Below are positions 35,030-43,741 of a DNA stretch of 64,000 bases, piece by piece. Within the stretch, counting starts at the first letter, position 1; every line of letters starts with the position of its first letter. The notes under the pieces are model-generated. The model was not told where the DNA came from. It searched no databases and saw nothing but the letters and a program-made list of their open reading frames with translations. The stretch comes from Brevibacterium sp. JSBI002. Lineage in GTDB: Bacteria; Actinomycetota; Actinomycetes; Actinomycetales; Brevibacteriaceae. Position numbers and translations under genes: made by a program. The stretch is taken from NCBI RefSeq assembly GCF_026013965.1, contig NZ_CP110341.1, positions 2,666,001 through 2,730,000 of the forward strand. Direction: 5' to 3'.

Positions 35030-36853
35030 ATGACCCGCGTAGCCGACCGCTTCACGAATGGATTCGACGCCGAGGTGGTCCGTGCCTGGATCGCCGACGA
35101 CCCTGATCCGCAGACGGCCATCTCCTTGGAGCACATCCTCGCCGAGGCCGAGAGCGGCGACGAGGCGGCGGTCGCCGATCTCGAGGACCGGTTCTCCGGT
35201 CCCCTCGTCTTCGGCACGGCCGGTCTGCGCGGCGAGATCGCCGCCGGCCCTAACCGGATGAACCGAGCCGTCGTCATCCGTGCCGCCGCCGGACTGGCCG
35301 CATTCCTCGCAGACACCGTTGGTGAGGGCTTCGAAGTCGTCATCGGGTGCGATGCCCGGTACAAGTCCGCGGAGTTCGCCGCCGACACTGCCGCCGTCAT
35401 CACCGCCGCCGGCGGAGTCGCGATCCAGCTGCCCGAGCAGCTGCCGACCCCGCTGCTCGCTTATGCTCTGTTGAAGCGCGGGGCTGATGCAGGTGTCATG
35501 GTCACGGCCAGCCACAACCCACCGGCTGACAACGGCTACAAGGTCTACCTGGGACAGCGTCCGCTGCAGGCTATCGGATCCGAGGCCGACGCCGAAGCGG
35601 GTGCCGGAGCGCAGATCGTCAGCCCGGCCGATGCGCTCATCGCCGAAAAGATCTCAGCAGTCGAGTCCGTGGCGTCTGTGTCACGTGCGGAGTCCGGGTG
35701 GGAGCATCTCGACGAGTCGATCGTCGAGGACTATCTGTCGCGCATCGACGATCTGGGTGTCCGGGCGGAGTCGGATCTCTCGATCGTGCTGACCTCGCTG
35801 CATGGTGTCGGTGCTGGAGTCGCCGAGGCTGCTCTGACCCGCACCGGGTTCACAAGCCTCCAGCCAGTGGCCTCCCAGCAGGCACCGGATCCGGACTTCC
35901 CGACGGTGTCCTTCCCGAACCCGGAGGAAGCCGGCGCACTCGATGAGTCCTTCGCCCTGGCCCGTGAGGTCGGTGCCGAACTCATCATCGCCAACGATCC
36001 GGATGCCGACCGATTCTCCGCGGCCATCCCTGATGCCACTGCGGCGGTCGGATACAGGCAGCTGTCCGGCGACGAGGTGGGACTCCTCCTCGTTGAGGAT
36101 GCCGCGACCCGTCTGGAGGCGGGAACACATCATGCGTCGGGCGCCGATGCTCCGGTGTTCGCGAACTCGATCGTGTCCTCCCGTGCTCTGGCGGCAGCTG
36201 CTGCCAGCCACGGCTACGCAGCGGTGAACACTCTCACCGGATTCAAGTGGATCTCCCGCGTGGCCGGCCTCGTCTTCGGCTATGAGGAAGCGCTCGGCTA
36301 TTGCGTCGACCCGGCTGCAGTGCGCGATAAGGACGGCATCTCTGCCGCTGTGACGTTCGCTGCGCTTGCCTCGCGTCTCAAGGCTGCGGGCAGCAGCATC
36401 GAGGCCGAGCTCGATCGCATCCGCAATCGCGACGGATACTTCGCCACCGCTCCTCTGTCTTTCCGCCTCGACGATGTCTCTCTCATCGCCACGGCCATGG
36501 CGAAGCTGCGTGAGAACCCTCCGGCCACTCTTGCCGGTTCCCCGGTCGCCGAGGTCCACGACCTGTCGGCCGGGTATGAGGGGCTGCCGCCGACCGATGG
36601 AATCCTGCTCCTCTCGGAGTCGAACTCTCGGGTCATCGTGCGTCCTTCGGGTACCGAGCCGAAACTGAAATGCTATCTCGAGGTCGTCGCCGAACCCTCG
36701 GAAATCCAGGCTGCGGCCGATGCCGATGCACGAGCGGCCGCCAGCGCGGGAGTGCGCTTGCCGACCGCCTCGGCGAGTGCATCCCTCAAACCGGCCCTGA
36801 CGGAACGATTGAACTCGATCAGCACCGAACTCAAAGCTTTCCTCGCCCTCTAA
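35030..36853 (+). CDS. pmmB: Phosphomannomutase/phosphoglucomutase-family enzyme (PmmB type)
   Basis: A 607-residue alpha-D-phosphohexomutase. The phosphoserine loop is VMVTASHNPPADNGYKVY (Ser about 160), the metal loop is NDPDADRFSAA (about 323-329), the sugar loop is GYEEALGYCVD and the C-terminal phosphate loop is RPSGTEPKLKCYLE. ATG 35030 has AAAGGA. An Ala-rich stretch near the end contains the over-used 9-mer. Placement directly after punA suggests that it may interconvert (deoxy)ribose 1- and 5-phosphate, although by family it is a hexose mutase. Its TAA stop adjoins palindrome copy 3. Confidence 0.92.
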   Translation: MTRVADRFTNGFDAEVVRAWIADDPDPQTAISLEHILAEAESGDEAAVADLEDRFSGPLVFGTAGLRGEIAAGPNRMNRAVVIRAAAGLAAFLADTVGEGFEVVIGCDARYKSAEFAADTAAVITAAGGVAIQLPEQLPTPLLAYALLKRGADAGVMVTASHNPPADNGYKVYLGQRPLQAIGSEADAEAGAGAQIVSPADALIAEKISAVESVASVSRAESGWEHLDESIVEDYLSRIDDLGVRAESDLSIVLTSLHGVGAGVAEAALTRTGFTSLQPVASQQAPDPDFPTVSFPNPEEAGALDESFALAREVGAELIIANDPDADRFSAAIPDATAAVGYRQLSGDEVGLLLVEDAATRLEAGTHHASGADAPVFANSIVSSRALAAAAASHGYAAVNTLTGFKWISRVAGLVFGYEEALGYCVDPAAVRDKDGISAAVTFAALASRLKAAGSSIEAELDRIRNRDGYFATAPLSFRLDDVSLIATAMAKLRENPPATLAGSPVAEVHDLSAGYEGLPPTDGILLLSESNSRVIVRPSGTEPKLKCYLEVVAEPSEIQAAADADARAAASAGVRLPTASASASLKPALTERLNSISTELKAFLAL

Positions 36854-36856
36854 TTG

Positions 36857-36911
36857 CTACCTGACGGCGGCCCAGCAACTCGCGCGAGGTTGCTGGGCCG
36901 CCGTCAGGTAG
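36857..36911. repeat. 56-bp palindrome, copy 3 (one base shorter)
   Basis: Same element as copies 1 and 2, with one C lost next to the centre. It sits between convergent pmmB and deoC, only three bases from both TAA stop codons, which read TAATTG outward on each side. It probably serves as a bidirectional terminator. Confidence 0.95.
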
Positions 36912-36914
36912 CAA

Positions 36915-37561
36915 TTAGAGGGCGTTGAGGATTGCGGCGCTGCCGGAGAGGCCCAAGCGAGACGCGCCCGCGGCGATCATCTCCTCGGCGGCCTCGGCGG
37001 TGCGGATTCCTCCGGAGGCCTTCACGCCCAGGCGGTCGCCCACGGTCTCGCGCATCAGTGACACAGCGTGAGCGCTGGCTCCCCCGGCCGGTGGAAACCG
37101 GTCGACGTCTTGACGAATCCGGCACCGGCGGCTTCCGAGCGACGGCAGGCCTCGACGATCTGCTCGTCGTTGAGAGCGGCCGACTCGATGATGACCTTGA
37201 CGAGGGCATCCCCGCTGGCCTCGACGACGCCGCGGATATCGGCTTCAAGCCCGTCGAAGTCCCCGGCGACGGCCTGTCCGATGTTGATGACCATGTCGAC
37301 TTCGGCGGCACCATCGGCAACGGCCTGAGCAGCCTCGGCGGCTTTGATCTCGGGCTTCACCTGGCCAGAGGGGAACCCGACGACGGTGGCCACGACCAGC
37401 TCACCCGGATCGGTGACCGGCAGCATGGACGGTGACACGCAGATCGCGAGCACGCCCAGCTCCTTCGCCTCCGCCACGAGGGCGTCGACGTCGGCGGGGG
37501 TCGCTTCGGGCTTGAGCAGGGTGTGGTCGATGATGTTCGCGACATCGGTGCGGCTGGTCAT
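36915..37561 (-). pseudogene. deoC: Deoxyribose-phosphate aldolase, frameshifted
   Basis: The reading from ATG 37561 (GGAGGA upstream) is a good Deo[51 protein letters not shown] and [12 protein letters not shown] with the Schiff-base lysine. There one base is missing: CAC CGG CCG instead of CAC CCG GCC, near 37088-37093. This throws the frame to a stop at 37055. In the shifted frame the expected end continues perfectly ([26 protein letters not shown]..., SAAILNAL) to TAA at 36915. The total length of 647 bases is one short of a multiple of three. It is either a true loss of function or a sequencing error in a G/C run. Confidence 0.9.
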
Positions 37562-37697
37562 TCGGTCCTCCAGAAGTGGTCGGGCAAGGTTGCGTGGTCG
37601 TGCATGGCTGCGCGTGCAGGCGCCGCGCGCAGTGTCATCAGGTCCAGCGTAGCGAGACCAGCGGCCGCGCGGCAGTGCTGAGAGTGTGCGATTCGGC

Positions 37698-38987
37698 TCA
37701 GGTGATCGTGTCGAAGACGATCGACTCCGGCACCGAGGCGGCATCCCCGCCGATCTCGACCGCGGACTCCAGCGCCTCGATGGCGCGTTCGAAGCGTTCC
37801 GGGGTCGCCGTGTGCAGTGTCATGAGCGGCTGACCGGCCGTGACCGTGTCCCCGGGCTTGGCGTGCAGTTCGATTCCGGCCACGTCCTGGACCGGATCTT
37901 CCTTCCGTGCCCGTCCGGCGCCCAACCTCCACGAGGCGACCCCCACAGACAGAGCGTCGAGCTTCGTAAGCACCCCGGAATCGGTCGCCGTGACGACCTC
38001 GGTGTGCTCGGCCACGGGCAGGGCTGCGTCCGGATCACCGTGCTGGGCGCGGATCATCTGTTTCCACTTGTCCATGGCCCGGCCGTCGGCCAGGGCGCCA
38101 CGGACATCGACATCGGTCTTGCCGGCAAGGCGCAGCATCTCCTCCGCCAGAGCCACGGTGAGGTCGACGACGTCGGCGGGTCCGCCTCCGGCGAGGACCT
38201 CGACGGATTCGCGGACCTCGAGGGCATTGCCGACGGCCAGGCCCAAGGGCGTGGAAATATCAGTCAGCAGCGCCGAGGTGTTCACACCGGCGGCCTTGCC
38301 GAGCTCGACCATCATCTGCGCGAGTGTGCGAGCCTTGGTCAGGTCCTTCATGAACGCCCCGGAGCCGACCTTGACGTCGAGGACGAGCCCGGAGGTGCCC
38401 TCGGCGATCTTCTTCGACATGATCGACGAGGCGATGAGCGGAATGCAGTCGACCGTCGAGGTGATGTCGCGCAAGGCGTAGAGCTTCTTATCGGCCGGCG
38501 CCAACCCGGATCCGGCCGCGCAGATTACGGCGCCGACGTCCTCGAGCTGGTCGACGATCGCCTCATTGCTCAGTCCCGCCTGCCAGCCGGGAATCGATTC
38601 GAGCTTGTCCAAGGTGCCGCCGGTGTGGCCGAGACCGCGGCCGGAGAGCTGCGGGACGGCGACGTCGAAGACAGCGACGAGCGGGGCAAGGGGCAGGGTG
38701 ATCTTGTCTCCGACTCCCCCGGTCGAATGCTTGTCCGACGTCGGCCGGGACAGGGATGAGAAGTCCATGCGCTCACCGGAGTCGATCATCGCCTGCGTCC
38801 AGTGCGCGATCTCCTCCGGTGCCATGTCGTTGATGAAGATCGCCATGGCCAGGGCCGCCATCTGCTCCTCGGCGACAGCACCCCGGGTGTAGGCGTCGAT
38901 GACCCAGTCGATCTGCTCCCTGCTCAGGGCTCGGCCATCGCGCTTGGCGGCGATGACGTCGACGGTGTCGAATGCTTCTACGCTCAC
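37698..38987 (-). CDS. deoA: Thymidine/pyrimidine-nucleoside phosphorylase
   Basis: A 429-residue enzyme that phosphorolyses thymidine (and probably deoxyuridine) to base and deoxyribose 1-phosphate. Features are [56 protein letters not shown] and the C-terminal [22 protein letters not shown] domain. GTG 38987 has AAGGA. It starts 25 bases after cdd and precedes deoC by 136 bases, within the nucleoside uptake operon. Confidence 0.95.
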   Translation of the reverse strand: MSVEAFDTVDVIAAKRDGRALSREQIDWVIDAYTRGAVAEEQMAALAMAIFINDMAPEEIAHWTQAMIDSGERMDFSSLSRPTSDKHSTGGVGDKITLPLAPLVAVFDVAVPQLSGRGLGHTGGTLDKLESIPGWQAGLSNEAIVDQLEDVGAVICAAGSGLAPADKKLYALRDITSTVDCIPLIASSIMSKKIAEGTSGLVLDVKVGSGAFMKDLTKARTLAQMMVELGKAAGVNTSALLTDISTPLGLAVGNALEVRESVEVLAGGGPADVVDLTVALAEEMLRLAGKTDVDVRGALADGRAMDKWKQMIRAQHGDPDAALPVAEHTEVVTATDSGVLTKLDALSVGVASWRLGAGRARKEDPVQDVAGIELHAKPGDTVTAGQPLMTLHTATPERFERAIEALESAVEIGGDAASVPESIVFDTIT

Positions 38988-39012
38988 GGTCTCAATCCTT
39001 CGTTTTCGTCGA

Positions 39013-39519
39013 TCAGTGCTTGGCCTCACGGTCGCGGCGTGCGGCGGCCAGGTGGTCGGGTCCGAAAGCTTCGGGCAGGACCACGGACATCGGGGCGCGT
39101 CCGCTGGGCATGTTGATGACGAGATCGTTGCCGCCGTGTTCGAACAGCAGCTGTCGGCATCGCCCGCAGGGGACGAGGGTGTTGCCCTCTCCGTCCACGC
39201 AGTCGAAGGCGACGAGGCGGCCCCCGCCGGTCATGAACAGCTCGGAGACCAGCGAGCATTCCGCGCACAGCGTTACCCCGAACGAAGCGTTCTCGATATT
39301 GCAGCCGCCGACGATGCGACCGTCGTCGACGAGTCCGGCGGCTCCGACAGGGTAGTCCGAGTACGGCACATAGGCGCTCGCCATCGCCCGTGTCGCTTCG
39401 GCTCGCAGCAGCTCCCAGGTGCCTTCGCTGAGGTCTTCGGGGCTCACCGGGGTGGGTTCCTCGCTCCAGACCGGGTCGGTCGACTCGGGTGCGGATGCGC
39501 GGGGGTCGGGGGCAGTCAT
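39013..39519 (-). CDS. cdd: Cytidine deaminase
   Basis: A 168-residue homotetrameric-type cytidine deaminase with an N-terminal extension of about 35 residues. It has YVPYSDYPVGAAGLVDDGRIVGGCNIENASFG, the catalytic CAECSLVSEL (zinc Cys and proton-shuttling Glu) and PCGRCRQLL (two zinc Cys). ATG 39519 has GAAGGAAGAG. It converts (deoxy)cytidine to (deoxy)uridine for DeoA. It follows the ABC permease genes by 74 bases. Confidence 0.95.
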   Translation of the reverse strand: MTAPDPRASAPESTDPVWSEEPTPVSPEDLSEGTWELLRAEATRAMASAYVPYSDYPVGAAGLVDDGRIVGGCNIENASFGVTLCAECSLVSELFMTGGGRLVAFDCVDGEGNTLVPCGRCRQLLFEHGGNDLVINMPSGRAPMSVVLPEAFGPDHLAAARRDREAKH

Positions 39520-39593
39520 GGGGATATCTCTTCCTTCGGGTGGTGACTGTGGGATGTTCGAGGGGAAATGCAGATCCATCGCCGAGGCGGGGC

Positions 39594-40877
39594 TCACTTC
39601 ACGTAGGGCACACCTTCCGCGGCCGGCGGGCGGACCCGACCGACGAATCCGGCGACAGCGAAGACGGTGACGATGTAGGGCAGCATGAGCAGCAGCTCGT
39701 TGGCCACCGGGGTGCCGATGGACTGCAGAGTGTTGCCGAGGCTCTTGGAGAATCCGAACAGCAGGGCCGCGAACAGCGCACCCTTCGGGTTCCACTTGCC
39801 CAGGATCATCGCGGCCAGGGCGATATAGCCCTGTCCGGCCGACATCTCCTTGCCGAACGCCAGTCCGGAGCCGACGGTGAAGAAGGCACCGCCGAGGCCG
39901 GCGATGGCACCGGCGAGCAGCGTATTGCGCACGCGGGTGAAGTTGACCTTGATGCCGACGGTGTCCGCGGCCTTCGGGTGCTCACCGACGGCACGCATCC
40001 GCAGACCCCACTTCGAGCGGAACACGAAGATCTGCAGGGCGATGACGACGACGTACATGATGTAGACGAGGATGTTCTGGTCGAACAGCACCCGTCCGAG
40101 CACCGGAATGTCCGAGAGCAGCGGGATCGGCAGGTTCGGCAGCTTCTGGCGGGAGTTCCACAGTCCCGGATCCTGGGTGAGAACCGTCGAGTAGAGGAAG
40201 CTCGTGATGCCGACGACGAGGACGTTGAGGACCACGCCGATGATGATCTGGTTGACCCAGTACTTCACCGCGAAGAAGGTGAGCACCACGGCGACCAGGG
40301 CACCGGCGATGGGAGCGGCGAGCAGTCCCGCGTACGGGTTCTTCACCACCGAGGCGACCACCGCGGCGAGGAACGCGCCGGCCAGCAGCTGGCCTTCGAT
40401 GGCGATGTTGATGATGCCCGAACGTTCTCCCACGAGACCGCACATGGCGCCGAAGATCAGCGGCACGGACAGTGCCAGGGCACCGGCGAGCAGCGTCGTC
40501 AGCGGGATGACGCCACCAGATCCGCCGCCGGCCCAGGCGAGGAAGGAGAGAACGAAGATGACGCCGAAGAGCATCGGGAACCAGGAGCCGAGGTCGATGC
40601 GCTTGATCGCCACATAGATGGACATGGCGGCCATGATGACGAGCAGGATGCCCAGCGTCAGCCCCGCCGCGGTCGAGGACACTGCGAAGTCGGGGATGGC
40701 GAAGAAGTCTCCGCCGGTGGCTACCCGGAAGGTCGTCTCCCCGTCACGGCCGATGAGGCCGAAGAAGATGAGCGAGACAAGAGCGAGGATCGTATAGACG
40801 ATCGGGAACTTCCAGGCGATCGGCGCAAGCGCCTTGACCTGGGTCGAAGGTGTCTTATCCATGGTCTGAGCAGTCAT
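39594..40877 (-). CDS. Nucleoside ABC transporter permease (NupC/YufQ type)
   Basis: A 427-residue BPD_transp_2 family permease with about ten hydrophobic segments. It contains GLVGERSGIINIAIEGQLLAGAFLAAV, the family EAA-like loop, and RAVGEHPKAADTVGIKV, conserved in nucleoside-type permeases. It starts one base after the stop of the upstream permease gene. With its partner it forms the channel of a BmpA-dependent nucleoside importer. Confidence 0.92.
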   Translation of the reverse strand: MTAQTMDKTPSTQVKALAPIAWKFPIVYTILALVSLIFFGLIGRDGETTFRVATGGDFFAIPDFAVSSTAAGLTLGILLVIMAAMSIYVAIKRIDLGSWFPMLFGVIFVLSFLAWAGGGSGGVIPLTTLLAGALALSVPLIFGAMCGLVGERSGIINIAIEGQLLAGAFLAAVVASVVKNPYAGLLAAPIAGALVAVVLTFFAVKYWVNQIIIGVVLNVLVVGITSFLYSTVLTQDPGLWNSRQKLPNLPIPLLSDIPVLGRVLFDQNILVYIMYVVVIALQIFVFRSKWGLRMRAVGEHPKAADTVGIKVNFTRVRNTLLAGAIAGLGGAFFTVGSGLAFGKEMSAGQGYIALAAMILGKWNPKGALFAALLFGFSKSLGNTLQSIGTPVANELLLMLPYIVTVFAVAGFVGRVRPPAAEGVPYVK

Positions 40878-40878
40878 C

Positions 40879-42111
40879 TCAGTCCTCCTTCCGCTTGAGC
40901 ACCGGTGAGGGCAACCGGAAGATCGACCTCACCAGGGGCGGGGCCGCGATGAGCAGCACGATGACGGACTGGACGACGAGGACGATGTCGATCGGCGTAC
41001 CGGTCTGGGACTGCATGAGGTAGCCGCCGGCCTTGAACGCGCCGAACAGCAGGCCCGCGAGGAACGTTCCCAGCGGTTTCGACCGTCCCAGCAGGGCGAC
41101 GGTGATGGCGTCGAAGCCGATCGATCCGCTGATTCCGCTGGTGAGTTTGTATTCGGTGCCGAGCACCTGAGCGGCTCCGCCGAGTCCGGCCAAGGCACCG
41201 GCGACGATCATGACGAGGATCGTCACCTTCGACACGGAGATGCCTGCGGTCCGGGCCGCGTGCGGGTTCGCGCCGACAGCCTTGAACTCGAAGCCGATCG
41301 TCGAGCGCTCGAGCAGCCACCACACGAAGATCGTGGCGAGGATGGCGATGACGAACCCGAAGTGGAGACGGAACGGCGGCGGCAGCAGCAGGAACATCTG
41401 CGCGGAGTCGTCGATGACGCGGGACTGCGGGTTCGCCGAGGTCGTGTGCGTGAACCAGTTCTGCTTGAGCAGGTAGCCCAGTGCGTAGCCGGCGATCGAG
41501 TTGAGCATGATCGTCACGATCACCTCGTTGGCACCGGTGCGTGCCTTGAGGACACCGGCGATTCCGGCCCAGATCGCACCGCCGATGATTCCGCCGATCG
41601 CGGCCACGAGCATGTGGACGACGGGAGGCAGCGGCAGCGCGTAGCCGAGGAATCCGGCGATGGTCGCGCCGAGAATGACCTGGCCCTGTCCGCCGATGTT
41701 GAACAGGCCGCAGCGGAAGGCCAGAGCGATGCCGAGACCGGTGAGGATGAGCGGGGTGCCCGAGACCATCGATTCGGTCAGGGGGCGGATGGCGCGTTCG
41801 GTAGTGCGTGCGTCCCAATCGAAGACCGCTCCGCGGAACAGCGCCGAATAGGCGTTGCCGACGGTCTGGAAGAGCGTGGCGAAGAACTCGCCGGGAGCGG
41901 CGAAGAAGTTCTCGGCCGCCGCGACGACCTCCGCGTTCGACACGGCGATGAGGACACCGCCGAACAGAAGTGCGAGAACGATCGCCAGCAGCGAGACCAG
42001 CCAGGAACCCGACATGATCTGCTGCAGCAGAGTCTGATCCTTGCCGTCCTCGGTCTCGGATTCCGGCGGCGGTGCCGCCGAAGGAGCGGCCGGTGAGATA
42101 TCAGTCGTCAT
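40879..42111 (-). CDS. Nucleoside ABC transporter permease (NupB/YufP type)
   Basis: A 410-residue membrane permease of the BPD_transp_2 family. There is a Pro/Ser-rich N-terminus, one helix (about 38-55), a periplasmic segment, then a multi-helix core with GLGIALAFRCGLFNIGGQGQVILGATIAGF, KARTGANEVIVTIMLN and KAVGANPHAARTAGISV. Its ATG overlaps the stop of the ATPase gene (ATGA). It works with the downstream permease. Confidence 0.92.
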   Translation of the reverse strand: MTTDISPAAPSAAPPPESETEDGKDQTLLQQIMSGSWLVSLLAIVLALLFGGVLIAVSNAEVVAAAENFFAAPGEFFATLFQTVGNAYSALFRGAVFDWDARTTERAIRPLTESMVSGTPLILTGLGIALAFRCGLFNIGGQGQVILGATIAGFLGYALPLPPVVHMLVAAIGGIIGGAIWAGIAGVLKARTGANEVIVTIMLNSIAGYALGYLLKQNWFTHTTSANPQSRVIDDSAQMFLLLPPPFRLHFGFVIAILATIFVWWLLERSTIGFEFKAVGANPHAARTAGISVSKVTILVMIVAGALAGLGGAAQVLGTEYKLTSGISGSIGFDAITVALLGRSKPLGTFLAGLLFGAFKAGGYLMQSQTGTPIDIVLVVQSVIVLLIAAPPLVRSIFRLPSPVLKRKED

Positions 42112-43667
42112 TTGGTCTCCTCCGCCGAGGCGGTGGCTGAGTCGTCGGCAGTTGCTTCGAGGGCTTCGTCGGCGGGAACGCCTGCCATCATCAAGCCCAA
42201 TGCTTCACGGGAGGTCTCGGGTCCCACGATGCCGACGATGCGTCCGGCGTACATCACGGCGATGCGATCGGCGAGGCCGTAGACCTCGTCGAGTTCGGTC
42301 GAGACGATGATGCAGGGGGTGCCGGAATCGCGTTCGGCGATGACGCGCTTGTGCACGAATTCGATCGATCCGACGTCGAGTCCGCGCGTGGGCTGGCTGG
42401 CGATGAACAGTCGCAGATCGCGCCCGAGTTCGCGGGAGAGCACCACTTTCTGCTGGTTTCCGCCGGAGAGAGTCGAGATCGGGTCGGAGACGCTGCCGAG
42501 GCGGATATCGAACTCCTCAACCTTCTTCTTCGCCTCTTCGCTGATGACCTTCGACCGCATGTTCAGGCCCTTGGCGTAGGGCTCGCGGTCGTAGACGTCG
42601 AGAATCATGTTTTCGCGGATCGCGAATTCCGCGATGATGCCGTCGGTCGACCGATCCTCGGGAACGAATCCGATTCCGGCACCGAGGCGGTCCTTGACCG
42701 AGCTGCCGACGAGCTTCTTCCCGTCGAGAGTGATCGTGCCCAGACGCGGTTCGGTGAGTCCGATGATCGTCTCGGCCAGTTCCGTCTGTCCGTTGCCCTG
42801 GACACCGGCGACGGCGAGAATCTCACCACGCCGGACGTCGAAGGACACATCATCGACGACGACGTTCTCGGCCTTGTCGACGACGGTGAGTCCCCGGACC
42901 TGGAAGGTCGCATCGCCCGGATCGGCGGCTTCCTTCTCGGTCGTCAGCGACACGGCGCGGCCGACCATCTGGCTGGCCAGTTCGGCCTCGGTCGACTCGG
43001 GCGAGGCCTCGCCGACGATCTTGCCGCGGCGGATGACCGTGATCGCGTCGGCGATCGCGCGGACCTCACGGAGTTTGTGGGTGATGAAGACGATCGACGT
43101 GCCCTGCTCCTTGAGCTGGCGCATGATCGAGATCAGCTCATCGGTCTCCTGCGGGGTCAGCACGGCCGTGGGCTCGTCGAGGATGAGGATCTCGGCATCG
43201 CGCGACAGGGCCTTGATGATCTCCACCCGCTGCTGGGCACCGACCGGCAGATCCTCGATGAGGGCGTCGGGGTCGATGTTGAAGTTGAAGCGCGAGGAGA
43301 TCTCTCTGACCTTCTTGCGCGCCTCGTTGATGTCAAGGAGTCCGAGGCTCTTCGTCGGTTCGTAGCCCAGCGCCACGGATTCGGCGACGGTGAACACGGG
43401 CACGAGCATGAAGTGCTGGTGGACCATGCCGATGCCGGCGGCGACGGCATCGCCCGGGCCGGCGAACTTCACCGGCTCGTCGTCGATGAGGATTTCTCCC
43501 CCATCGGCGTCGTAGAGTCCGTAGAGGACGTTCATCATGGTGGATTTGCCGGCGCCGTTCTCACCGAGCAGAGCGTGGATCTCGCCCGGCTGGATGGTGA
43601 GATCGATGTGGTCATTGGCCACGAACGATCCGAACACCTTGGTCATCCCGCGAAGCTCGAGTTTCAC
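42108..43667 (-). CDS. Nucleoside ABC transporter ATPase with two ABC domains
   Basis: A 519-residue ATPase of the sugar/nucleoside (CUT2-like) type. The first domain has GENGAGKSTMMN, GMVHQHFMLV, DLPVGAQQRVEIIKAL and ILILDEPTAVLTPQE. The second has the degenerate P-loop VAGVQGNGQTELAE and the signature LSGGNQQKVVLSREL. This is typical of transporters for nucleosides and basic-membrane-protein family binding proteins. GTG 43667 has GGAG 13 bases upstream. It lies downstream of bmpA across a hairpin. Confidence 0.94.
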   Translation of the reverse strand: MKLELRGMTKVFGSFVANDHIDLTIQPGEIHALLGENGAGKSTMMNVLYGLYDADGGEILIDDEPVKFAGPGDAVAAGIGMVHQHFMLVPVFTVAESVALGYEPTKSLGLLDINEARKKVREISSRFNFNIDPDALIEDLPVGAQQRVEIIKALSRDAEILILDEPTAVLTPQETDELISIMRQLKEQGTSIVFITHKLREVRAIADAITVIRRGKIVGEASPESTEAELASQMVGRAVSLTTEKEAADPGDATFQVRGLTVVDKAENVVVDDVSFDVRRGEILAVAGVQGNGQTELAETIIGLTEPRLGTITLDGKKLVGSSVKDRLGAGIGFVPEDRSTDGIIAEFAIRENMILDVYDREPYAKGLNMRSKVISEEAKKKVEEFDIRLGSVSDPISTLSGGNQQKVVLSRELGRDLRLFIASQPTRGLDVGSIEFVHKRVIAERDSGTPCIIVSTELDEVYGLADRIAVMYAGRIVGIVGPETSREALGLMMAGVPADEALEATADDSATASAEETK

Positions 43668-43694
43668 TGCTTCCGGTTCTCCTCACAAACTTGA

Positions 43695-43730
43695 AAACTG
43701 CAGGGCCGAAAGAACTCGGCCCTGCAGTTT
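43695..43730 (-). terminator. Perfect hairpin between bmpA-like gene and ABC ATPase gene
   Basis: AAACTGCAGGGCCGA pairs perfectly with TCGGCCCTGCAGTTT around a 6-base loop, 11 bases beyond the binding-protein stop, followed on the minus strand by TTTTC. It probably stabilises or partly terminates the message so that the binding protein is made in excess. Confidence 0.7.
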
Positions 43731-43741
43731 AACCGACGAGC

